5,589 nucleotides of DNA, from positions 1-5,589 of the forward strand of contig JAGODA010000220.1 in assembly GCA_017998475.1 (NCBI GenBank). Reading direction: 5' to 3'. The notes under the pieces were generated by a model. That model had not been told where the DNA came from and made no database searches. It was given only the letters and a program-made list of their open reading frames with translations. Origin of the DNA: Spirochaetota bacterium (GTDB lineage: Bacteria > Spirochaetota > UBA4802 > UBA5368). This document shows positions 1-5,589 of this stretch, in pieces. Numbering within the stretch: position 1 is the stretch's first letter; each line of letters starts with the position of its first letter. Position numbers and translations under genes: made by a program.

Positions 1-1270
1 TATCCACCCTTTTTACGTCGCGCTCGTAAAAAAAAGATCCCGCCAGAAAGGGCGCGCCGCTCACAACCGCGAACAGCGGAAGAAGTTTGAAGGCGGTGAT
101 GAGGTCGAAGCGGTCGGACACCATTCCGATGAAGATCGGCCCCAGTGACGATCCCAGCAGACTCTGTACTATAACCGCCACGCTGTAGGAGATGGCCCGG
201 AGCCCGGGGTGCACCACATCCTGGGTTACGGCCGACGCGCCGGGTATGAACAGGGCCGCGCAGAGACCAACCGCGATGATGACGCCGTACTGCGCAGTAC
301 CCGAAAAAAACTGGAATGCGACGAACATAAGAGCGGCCGTTAAAAAGGAAGAGAAGGCGGGAAAGCCCATCCGGGCCGAGAGGCGTTTCTTGCGAAGCCG
401 GTCGGTCAGAAAGCCGCCCAGGGGACCGCCGACCATCGCCAGAAGCATGATGACGGAGGCCTTCGGGCCGGCCTTGTCCATGGGGAGTCCGTCGATCCTG
501 TTGTAGTACGTGGGAAGCCATGTGATGAGGCCGACCGTAAAAAACATGTTGCCGGCGTAGCCGAAATAGGTGAACAGCAGCGATGGCGTCGACAGGATGG
601 TCCGCATGATGTCCGGGGCCTTCATCCGGCGTTCAGCGCGCCCTCCAGCCGCCGATCCGGCGGCAACCAGATCGACGGTTCGGTAGTCGCGAACCCTTAA
701 GAACAGAAGCGCCACGACGAGTCCGGGGATCGCGACGATGCCGAACGCGTGACGCCAGCCGTATTTTTCAGCGATGACACCGCCGAGTACTATGCCGAGG
801 GCCGCGCCGAGCGGATACGCGGCGTTCCAGATCCCGTTCATGGTGGAACGCTTCTCCTCGGGAAAATACGCTGATATCATCGCGTAGCCGGCCGGAACGT
901 AGCCCGCCTCCCCCACTCCAAGCGCGGTGCGCGCGGCAAAAAGCTGTCCGAAATTCCTGGTGAACGCGCACGCCCCGCAGGCGAGGCTCCACAGCGCGGC
1001 CATAATCCCGATGCTTTTTTTCCTGCTCCAGCGGTCCACCAGTATCGAAATGGGCAGCGTAAGAACCAGCACCGCCCAGGTCACCGTCGACATGAGCAGG
1101 GCGCACTGCGTGTCGGTCAGGCCCCAGTCCGCCTTAAGGTGCGGGAAAAGCGACGCGATAACGTACCGGTCAGTAAAGTCCAGCATATACAGGATAAAAA
1201 GCAGCACGAAGACATAATAGGCATAGCCCCTCGACACCTCGAACCTCTTCACGGAATCGGTCTCGATCAT
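1..1270 (-). CDS. MFS transporter, 12-TM type (3' end outside window)
   Basis: This is an inner-membrane secondary transporter of the major facilitator superfamily, probably importing or exporting a small organic anion. The frame is open for 423 codons from the ATG at 1270 to the left edge with no stop, and the protein is probably within a few dozen residues of its end. The start is supported by a GGGGAGGG ribosome binding site 7 bases upstream. About twelve hydrophobic segments can be placed: TM1 at 17-36, TM2 56-77, TM3 86-104, TM4 108-130, TM5 145-167, TM6 173-192, a hydrophilic central loop at about 193-227, then TM7 228-252, TM8 271-289, TM9 301-321, TM10 328-348, TM11 360-383 and TM12 391-414. 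The loop motif A appears in both halves (DRWSRKK at 79-85, DRLRKK at 290-295). The TM4-TM5 region (RTALGVGEAGYVPAG, then YFPEEKR) and GWRHAF at 171-176 recall the Spinster-like and anion:cation symporter branches. No substrate can be read from the sequence. It lies 249 bases downstream of the AOR gene, which suggests transport of that pathway's substrate or product. An A8 run at 28-35 is the only place where I would worry about a sequencing frameshift. Confidence 0.93.
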   Translation of the reverse strand, partial: MIETDSVKRFEVSRGYAYYVFVLLFILYMLDFTDRYVIASLFPHLKADWGLTDTQCALLMSTVTWAVLVLTLPISILVDRWSRKKSIGIMAALWSLACGACAFTRNFGQLFAARTALGVGEAGYVPAGYAMISAYFPEEKRSTMNGIWNAAYPLGAALGIVLGGVIAEKYGWRHAFGIVAIPGLVVALLFLRVRDYRTVDLVAAGSAAGGRAERRMKAPDIMRTILSTPSLLFTYFGYAGNMFFTVGLITWLPTYYNRIDGLPMDKAGPKASVIMLLAMVGGPLGGFLTDRLRKKRLSARMGFPAFSSFLTAALMFVAFQFFSGTAQYGVIIAVGLCAALFIPGASAVTQDVVHPGLRAISYSVAVIVQSLLGSSLGPIFIGMVSDRFDLITAFKLLPLFAVVSGAPFLAGSFFYERDVKRVD

Positions 1271-1519
1271 ACTTCAACCCTCCCCGAACATTTTTTCGGT
1301 TATCCGCACGTTTAGTAGAGAGCATCGTATTTCTCAGCTTTCCCAAATTGTTTGTAATGGACGGACCAGCAAACTTTATTGCATGCGGCCCTTTCACGAC
1401 CCGCACCACTGTTATTTGTCTGTCTACCGACGCTCAGGTCTCCGCACATGAAAGGCGACCTTTCGCTCGATTCCGGATTGCCATCTCAATCGCCGGGATT
1501 AATTATTAGGCCCGCCCGT
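1271..1519. other. Intergenic region between AOR and MFS genes, with small dyads
   Basis: This 249-base stretch has no credible gene. It is more AT-rich than the flanking genes in parts. It contains several short perfect or near-perfect inverted repeats: GAAAGG-cga-CCTTTC at 1450-1464; a GATTG/CAATC stem with flanking CCGG at 1473-1496; and CCGAA/TTCGG at 1284-1299 next to the transporter ribosome binding site. None is followed by a T-tract on the minus strand, so none looks like a standard intrinsic terminator. I could not find a sigma-70 pair of -35 and -10 boxes with good spacing, nor a sigma-54 GG/GC motif. The gap is long enough to hold a separate promoter for the transporter, but the sequence does not prove one. 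Confidence 0.5.
1278..1285 (-). promoter_or_regulatory. Ribosome binding site of the MFS transporter gene
   Basis: On the minus strand GGGGAGGG lies 7 bases before the ATG at 1270. This fixes the start of the transporter, which would otherwise be hard to place because the gene is cut by the window edge. The first Gs of the site also form the 3' arm of a small dyad (CCGAA, 6-base loop, TTCGG; 1284-1299). Confidence 0.75.
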
Positions 1520-1531
1520 TTATGCCGGACC
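1509..1531 (-). terminator. Possible weak hairpin at the 3' end of the AOR gene
   Basis: On the minus strand GGTCCG and CGGGCC can pair (6 bp, one G-U) around an 11-base loop that includes the AOR stop codon. TAATAATTAAT follows rather than a run of T. It could slow transcription or protect the 3' end of the upstream message, but it lacks a proper U-tract, so it is only a candidate. Confidence 0.15.
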
Positions 1532-3328
1532 AATAAGCTCTTCCGGTTCCACTTCCAGCCATGGAAGGGCCGATAAGGGCCGTCCATCCGGACCCCATCC
1601 GTGCAGGCGGTAGTAATCGGCCCTCATCAACCGCAGTTCCTCTTCAGTAATGCCCTGTCCTCCATCCAGCTTTTCGCGGTAGAACCTCCGGGGAAGAACG
1701 TCGTCGTCGACGGTGAGTCCCTCGCGGATATTGAACCACCGGACGAGGTCCGCGACGTCGAGCGCGACGCGGTTCAACCGCGCGCGGTCCGCATCCAGAC
1801 CCGTTGCGGTCCGAACAATCGTGCCCAGCTCGTCCCACAGGTAAAAATCCCTGTAGAACCTGCACAGCACGAGCGTGTCGAACAGAGTCAATCTGCTTTC
1901 GAAATCCATAAACAGCTCTGCCTTTCCCTCCACGCTCTCCCGATCGATCATCCCGGAGAGCTCGGCCTTGTAGAAAGTGGCGCGGAGATGACAGGCCCCC
2001 CGGTCTGAAACGGCATATCCCAGACCCATGCCTTTCAGGGTCCTTGGATCGTAACCAGCCGGTTCCAGCCCCTTCACGTGGATGGCAAAGTCCTCGAGGC
2101 CCCACTCCCGGGAAGCGTATCGTATGCCCTCAGCGAGCACCGCCCCTATATCCTCCCGCCGCGCGATCAGATAAAGAAGCTTCGCGATTGCGTCCACCCG
2201 GTTATAGTCGATGTCGAAATTCACCCTGCCCCTGCGTACCGCCTCTATTGTAAAGCCGCACAGATTCCCGGCCGTCATGGTATCGATGCCCAGCCTGTCG
2301 CATACATCGTTGAGATAGGCGATTTCCTCTATGCTGTCCACCATGCACAGACCGCCGAAGGCGTAAATTGTCTCGAATTCGGGCCCTTCGATAACGAGCC
2401 CGGCATGGCGCCCCTCCCTGATGGTGGTCATGCGACCGCATGCCATCGCGCATTTTGCGCAGGCATTCGGCCGCACCTCATTGCGCGTATGCAGCGCCTC
2501 GGCGTCGATCGAACGCCAGTGCTCCGCACGGCCGCTTGACCAGTACCTCGTCGGAAAGCTTTCGTTCTCATTGGCCACCTTCACCATCTGGGTGGTGCCC
2601 ATGGAACGATAGTTTTTAAATGTCGCGGTGTCCTTCGTGGTCCTGGCCGATTCGCGAACGAAGGCCTTAAGGCGCTCAAGATCGGAAAGGGGGCGTTCGC
2701 GGTTACCCTGAAACACGATCGCCTTCACCCGTTTCGATCCCATCACCGCGCCGACGCCCGTCCGTCCCGCCGACCGCCAGAGATCATTCTCTATCACCGC
2801 GAATCTGACCAGGTTTTCGCCGGCGGGGCCGATGACAACGGCACCGGCACGGCGGCCGTCACCCCGCGCGAAACGTTTGAGCGCTTCCTTTTCCGCGGTA
2901 TGGCAATCGGTACCCCACAGGTCGCCGGCGTCGTGGAAGGAGGCGCCGTCAGGCGAGACGCGGATGACCACCGGTTCATCGCTTGCCCCTCTTATCACCA
3001 CCGCGTCGAAACCCGCGGCATCCACGGCCTCGGGTGTCTTTCCGCCCGAATAGGATTCCGAATACAGTCCTGTTTGAGGCGATTTCGTATATACGCCATA
3101 CCGGCATGCTCCCAAAAGCGGCGAGCCGGTAAGCGGGCCGGTCGCAAAAATCAGACAATTCATCGGCGAGAGGGGATCGACTCCGGGAGGATTGTAGCGG
3201 GCAAGGAGCCAGCTTCCCAGGCCCTTTCCCCCCAGATACGTGGAACATACCTCTCCGGGAGTCCGCATGATGCGCCCCCGCATCTCGTCCAGATCGACGA
3301 GCAGAAACCTTCCATAAAAACCTTTCAT
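1520..3328 (-). CDS. Aldehyde:ferredoxin oxidoreductase family protein (tungsten/molybdenum enzyme)
   Basis: A complete 602-residue cytoplasmic enzyme of the AOR family. Known members oxidise aldehydes to carboxylic acids, or reduce acids, at a tungsten (sometimes molybdenum) bis-pyranopterin centre and exchange electrons with ferredoxin through one [4Fe-4S] cluster. The N-terminal AOR domain covers about residues 1-205 (GGKGLGSW at 33-40, TGPLTGSP at 63-70, SPQTGLYSESYSGG at 83-96, RTGVGAVMGSKRVKAI at 189-204); the C-terminal domains follow. Cluster ligands are visible as C290-x2-C293-x3-C297 plus C489. The two pterin-binding DxxGL(C/D) motifs are D344-R-L-G-I-D349 and D484-T-L-V-L-C489; the second has Val in place of Gly. 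E314 (in IEGPEFE) and H447 match in context the Glu/His pair near the metal in Pyrococcus furiosus AOR. The length is normal for the family, and there is no signal peptide. The start at 3328 is the first ATG after an in-frame stop 18 bases upstream, with GGGAG 9 bases before it. Upstream lies the TPP enzyme, 100 bases away, which suggests that enzyme supplies the aldehyde. The natural substrate cannot be read from sequence; the enzyme could also work as a carboxylate reductase. Confidence 0.96.
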   Translation of the reverse strand: MKGFYGRFLLVDLDEMRGRIMRTPGEVCSTYLGGKGLGSWLLARYNPPGVDPLSPMNCLIFATGPLTGSPLLGACRYGVYTKSPQTGLYSESYSGGKTPEAVDAAGFDAVVIRGASDEPVVIRVSPDGASFHDAGDLWGTDCHTAEKEALKRFARGDGRRAGAVVIGPAGENLVRFAVIENDLWRSAGRTGVGAVMGSKRVKAIVFQGNRERPLSDLERLKAFVRESARTTKDTATFKNYRSMGTTQMVKVANENESFPTRYWSSGRAEHWRSIDAEALHTRNEVRPNACAKCAMACGRMTTIREGRHAGLVIEGPEFETIYAFGGLCMVDSIEEIAYLNDVCDRLGIDTMTAGNLCGFTIEAVRRGRVNFDIDYNRVDAIAKLLYLIARREDIGAVLAEGIRYASREWGLEDFAIHVKGLEPAGYDPRTLKGMGLGYAVSDRGACHLRATFYKAELSGMIDRESVEGKAELFMDFESRLTLFDTLVLCRFYRDFYLWDELGTIVRTATGLDADRARLNRVALDVADLVRWFNIREGLTVDDDVLPRRFYREKLDGGQGITEEELRLMRADYYRLHGWGPDGRPLSALPWLEVEPEELIGPA

Positions 3329-3337
3329 GCGGCGGCG

Positions 3338-3342
3338 CTCCC
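3338..3342 (-). promoter_or_regulatory. Ribosome binding site of the AOR gene
   Basis: GGGAG on the minus strand lies 9 bases before the ATG at 3328. An in-frame TGA just upstream excludes an N-terminal extension, so this modest site decides the start. Confidence 0.5.
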
Positions 3343-3361
3343 ATCAAAAACGTTCATTCCA

Positions 3362-3406
3362 TTCCGGTCCCGGTGCGATACAACCGATCCGGCAGATAAA
3401 CCGGAA
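3362..3406 (-). repeat. Nested inverted repeats in the TPP enzyme-AOR gap
   Basis: The 100-base spacer between the TPP gene stop and the AOR start contains a perfect 7-base inverted repeat, TTCCGGT (3362-3368) against ACCGGAA (3400-3406). Inside it lie further short complements (CGGT/ACCG around 3371-3386, and CCGG repeats). In the mRNA this could fold as a long outer stem with an inner hairpin, or as two alternative hairpins. No T-tract follows directly; the nearest is T5, 14 bases after the 3' arm. It therefore looks more like an mRNA processing or stability element, or a protein-binding dyad, than a terminator. It may equally be chance in GC-rich DNA. Confidence 0.35.
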
Positions 3407-3428
3407 AAATATGCCCCATCGAACGCGC

Positions 3429-5135
3429 TCAGCTCATAAGCCGGAAATGCGGTGTGTCGTTCACGACGATCTCCAGCATAAAAGGCGCGTCAGTGTCCCT
3501 CGCCTTTCTGAGCGCAGGCGCGATGTCCCCGGGCCTTTCCACCCGGACGCCGTCGACCCCGAACCCTTTGGCTATTTTCTCGAAGTTCGGCATCGAATAT
3601 TCGGTCGCTATCCGGCGGTCGGGCGCCTGGAAATCGCGGACGTTGCCCAGCACACCGTTGTTCATCACTAGGAAGGTGACCGGAAGCCCTAGGTCACGCG
3701 CCATTTCCAGCGCGTAGAGGTGCATCATGAAACTGCCGTCGCCGCTCACTCCAAATATCTTTCTCTCCGGGTACACCATCTGGGCACTCATCGCGGCAAG
3801 GGGACCGTAGCCCATGGCCGCGACACCTCCTCCGGCGATGACCTGTCCCGCCTTTTTCGACTGGAAATGATGGGTGAACCACATCCTGCAGTTACCGGCG
3901 TCAAGCACCAGAATATCGTCGGCGCCGATAAAATCGTTCATCTCCCCCACCACACGTTCCGGCTCGATGGGACTGGTATCCGCTTTGACGATGTCCTCGC
4001 GGAAGCAGTGGAGCTCGGCCTTTTGCTTTTTTACCGCGGCGACAGCCTTTTTGACGTCATACGGAATCCCACTGGCCCTGATGATATCGATCAGCATGCG
4101 CAGGGCGGCCTTCGCGTCCGAGGTGACGCCAAGGCGCAGCGGGAAAGTCCACCCGGCGTTGCGTGGATCGATGTCCACCTGGATGATGCTCTGCTTTTCG
4201 GGATTGATGAAATCCGGGGAGAGGTATTTTGTGTTCTCAGGAGCCAGACCCGTACCGATGGCAAATATAACGTCGGCGGCGGCGATGCGCGCGTTGGCCG
4301 ATTTCTGGCCGATTCCCCCCATTGTTCCCAGGGCCAGATCGTGGGTTTCGGCAATGACGCTCTTGCCGAGGTAACTGGTCGCCACGGGAATTCCGGTAAG
4401 TTCCGCGAATTCCCGGAGTTCTTCGAATGCGCCGGACATTCGCACGCCCTGCCCCGCGATGATGACCGGGGACTTCGCCGACAGGAGCGTTTCGGCGATT
4501 CGATCGGCGTCCTCCCGCGCCATGCAGGCCGGTTTCGTTTTAAGATATCCTCCGATCGGATACACTTTGGGTGTGATGGCGCCGATATCCGCCATTTCGA
4601 AGGCCACGTTCCATTTGATGATGACCGCGGCCGGTCCGGGCCTGCCGGTTGTGGCATGCTTTATCGCGAGCTGGATGCCGTGGAGAAATTCCGAGGCGTT
4701 CGACGCCAGGGTGGTATACTTTGTCATGGACTTCATCATACCGGGCAGGTCGAATCCACCGTAATCGCCCGTTCCATTCTGGTAGGGGCCGTGCTGGGGT
4801 GTAGAAAAATAATCGGTCGTGTCGCAGATGATGAGCATCGGCACTCCCGAGAGATAGGCCTCGAGGATTCCCAGCCCCCCGCTGGTTCCGATCCAGGCGC
4901 CCTGCCCGATAACCGCGGCCGGCTTTCCGGTAAGCTTCGCGTACGCGTCCGCCATGGTCGCCGCGCCGCCCTCCTGCCGGACCAGAACGGTCTTTATTCT
5001 GTCCTTCTTGTCCACCAGACCGTCGAAAAGAAACGGTGTATTCCCCCCCGGGATGCCGAAAACATGGTCGATTCCCGCCTCGATGAGGATATCGGCGAAG
5101 AGCAGCCTCACCGGCGCCTGTCCGACTATTTCCAT
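3429..5135 (-). CDS. Thiamine pyrophosphate-dependent enzyme, acetolactate synthase/2-oxoacid decarboxylase-like
   Basis: A complete 568-residue cytoplasmic TPP enzyme with the three-domain architecture of acetolactate synthase, benzoylformate decarboxylase and related lyases. The N-terminal Pyr domain (about 8-180) carries the cofactor-activating Glu as E55 in VRQEGGAA. The central domain spans about 205-345. The C-terminal PP domain (about 395-555) carries the Mg-diphosphate motif G466-D-G-S-F through to N492-N493 (28 residues), followed by GVLGNVRDF. Known family reactions are decarboxylation, carboligation or C-C cleavage of 2-oxo or 2-hydroxy compounds. The segment 115-141 (HGPYQNGTGDYGGFDLPG, then KSMTKYT) is unlike the corresponding part of biosynthetic acetolactate synthase, and no regulatory small-subunit gene follows it. 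I therefore do not think it is the branched-chain amino acid enzyme, although automatic annotation would probably call it acetolactate synthase large subunit. The start has a consensus AGGAGG 7 bases upstream and lies 14 bases after the aminotransferase stop, so the two genes are almost certainly one transcription unit. A catabolic 2-oxoacid decarboxylase or lyase feeding the AOR downstream is the best guess; the substrate is unknown. Confidence 0.94.
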   Translation of the reverse strand: MEIVGQAPVRLLFADILIEAGIDHVFGIPGGNTPFLFDGLVDKKDRIKTVLVRQEGGAATMADAYAKLTGKPAAVIGQGAWIGTSGGLGILEAYLSGVPMLIICDTTDYFSTPQHGPYQNGTGDYGGFDLPGMMKSMTKYTTLASNASEFLHGIQLAIKHATTGRPGPAAVIIKWNVAFEMADIGAITPKVYPIGGYLKTKPACMAREDADRIAETLLSAKSPVIIAGQGVRMSGAFEELREFAELTGIPVATSYLGKSVIAETHDLALGTMGGIGQKSANARIAAADVIFAIGTGLAPENTKYLSPDFINPEKQSIIQVDIDPRNAGWTFPLRLGVTSDAKAALRMLIDIIRASGIPYDVKKAVAAVKKQKAELHCFREDIVKADTSPIEPERVVGEMNDFIGADDILVLDAGNCRMWFTHHFQSKKAGQVIAGGGVAAMGYGPLAAMSAQMVYPERKIFGVSGDGSFMMHLYALEMARDLGLPVTFLVMNNGVLGNVRDFQAPDRRIATEYSMPNFEKIAKGFGVDGVRVERPGDIAPALRKARDTDAPFMLEIVVNDTPHFRLMS

Positions 5136-5142
5136 ATTCAGT

Positions 5143-5148
5143 CCTCCT
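5143..5148 (-). promoter_or_regulatory. Consensus ribosome binding site of the TPP enzyme gene
   Basis: AGGAGG on the minus strand lies 7 bases before the ATG at 5135 and one base after the aminotransferase stop codon (5150-5152). The arrangement fixes the TPP gene start and favours coupled translation of the two genes. Confidence 0.85.
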
Positions 5149-5149
5149 G

Positions 5150-5589
5150 TTATTTCATAAGCCTGAAGGTTTTTTCGAACGCCGCCAGCGTCCTGGCGAC
5201 ATCCTCGTCGCCGTGAGCGAGACAGGTGAAGGCCTTCGCTCCGTATTTCGTAATAACTCCCTCGGCAAGCATCGCCGCGGCAATATCATCCACCGCCTTC
5301 TTGCGTTTCAGCGCCTCCATCACCATCCCTTCCTTTCTGATATCGACCGCCACCGGCGAGTTGGTCTCGAAATGGACCAGCGAAGCGGTGCGATAAGCGA
5401 AGAAGGGAAATCCCAGCCGCTCGGCGAGATCATTGAAGCCTTTCGTCAATTGCTCGGCGACATCGGCGGCCCTGCTGATGGAGCCGGTCTCTTCGATTAA
5501 CCGTATTGCCCAGTAGCTCGCCGCCGATGATACGGCGTTTCCCGCCATGGTTCCCGCCACGAAGGCCTTGGGCTTGCCGGGAGTGAGGC
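5150..5589 (-). CDS. Class III PLP-dependent aminotransferase, glutamate-1-semialdehyde aminomutase-like (C-terminal part; start outside window)
   Basis: This is the last 145 residues or so of a fold-type I PLP enzyme. The frame is open through the right edge of the window, so the true start lies outside; the internal GTG/ATG codons near 5560 are not the start. The opening TPGKPKAFVAGTMAGNAVSS matches the GT-x-x-GN segment of class III aminotransferases and glutamate-1-semialdehyde aminomutases, in which the Thr contacts the PLP phosphate of the partner subunit. The rest fits the small C-terminal domain (a helix running to AERLGFPF, the strand SLVHFET, and a final helix DVARTLAAFEKTF). The Schiff-base lysine and most of the cofactor site lie beyond the edge. 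Known relatives either move the amino group within glutamate-1-semialdehyde (tetrapyrrole synthesis) or transaminate omega-amino acids, amines and other 2-amino acids. Its place 14 bases upstream of a TPP enzyme and not beside heme genes argues for a catabolic or specialised transaminase rather than HemL. The substrate cannot be stated from this fragment. Confidence 0.88.
   Translation of the reverse strand, partial: LTPGKPKAFVAGTMAGNAVSSAASYWAIRLIEETGSISRAADVAEQLTKGFNDLAERLGFPFFAYRTASLVHFETNSPVAVDIRKEGMVMEALKRKKAVDDIAAAMLAEGVITKYGAKAFTCLAHGDEDVARTLAAFEKTFRLMK

Noticed and set aside
192..506. A 104-codon plus-strand frame within the transporter region.
   Set aside because: It is antisense to the MFS gene, whose continuous 423-codon frame with paired motif A sequences and about twelve hydrophobic segments is far better supported.
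1170..1409. A 79-codon minus-strand frame crossing the transporter start.
   Set aside because: It overlaps the MFS gene in another frame, and its composition is not protein-like. The MFS start with its strong ribosome binding site explains the region better.
1379..1576. A 65-codon plus-strand frame in the AOR-MFS gap.
   Set aside because: No ribosome binding site or recognisable feature, and it overlaps the 3' end of the AOR gene on the opposite strand.
3354..3419. A 21-codon minus-strand frame in the TPP enzyme-AOR spacer, a possible leader peptide.
   Set aside because: It has no good ribosome binding site, no run of regulatory codons and no terminator/antiterminator pair. Its overlap with the inverted repeats is probably coincidence.
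3720..5216. A 498-codon open frame on the plus strand, opposite the TPP enzyme gene.
   Set aside because: It is antisense to a gene with clear catalytic motifs, its translation is rich in Arg, His, Gly and Asp with no recognisable domain, and it runs past the end of the TPP gene into the aminotransferase. Long antisense frames are common opposite GC-rich genes.
5150..5560. Reading the aminotransferase as a complete 136-residue protein starting at 5560.
   Set aside because: The frame stays open to the window edge with family-like sequence (LTPGKPKAF) before that GTG, and the fragment lacks the PLP lysine, so the gene must start outside the window.

Overview
The window is a single-direction gene block on the minus strand of a moderately high-GC bacterial genome. 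Read in transcription order (right to left) it holds four protein genes: the C-terminal part of a PLP-dependent class III aminotransferase (cut by the right edge), a complete thiamine-pyrophosphate (TPP) enzyme of the acetolactate synthase-like superfamily, a complete tungsten/molybdenum aldehyde:ferredoxin oxidoreductase (AOR family), and a nearly complete major facilitator superfamily (MFS) transporter whose C-terminus runs off the left edge. I see no RNA gene, mobile element, CRISPR array or phage-like sequence.

Layout: aminotransferase 5150-5589 (partial); a 14-base gap containing a consensus ribosome binding site; TPP enzyme 3429-5135; a 100-base gap with nested inverted repeats; AOR 1520-3328; a 249-base gap with several small dyad symmetries and no convincing promoter; MFS transporter 1-1270 (partial). 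All four genes point the same way. The tight first junction argues strongly for co-transcription of the aminotransferase and TPP genes. The AOR probably belongs to the same unit. The transporter may be co-transcribed or may have its own promoter in the 249-base gap.

Organism: AOR-family enzymes use ferredoxin and a tungsto- or molybdopterin cofactor and are most common in strict anaerobes. Strong AGGAGG- and GGGGAGGG-type ribosome binding sites fit a bacterium. An anaerobic bacterium, for example of the Desulfobacterota/syntroph type, is a plausible host. No marker gene fixes the taxonomy, so this is an inference only.

How the genes could work together (inference): the transporter imports an amino or organic acid; the aminotransferase removes or moves an amino group to give a 2-oxo acid or an aldehyde; the TPP enzyme cleaves or decarboxylates an oxo compound to an aldehyde; and the AOR oxidises the aldehyde to a carboxylic acid with reduction of ferredoxin. 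The logic resembles Ehrlich-type amino-acid oxidation (transamination, decarboxylation, ferredoxin-linked aldehyde oxidation), but with a class III aminotransferase and an acetolactate synthase-like enzyme whose substrates I cannot name. It is the most interesting feature of the window.
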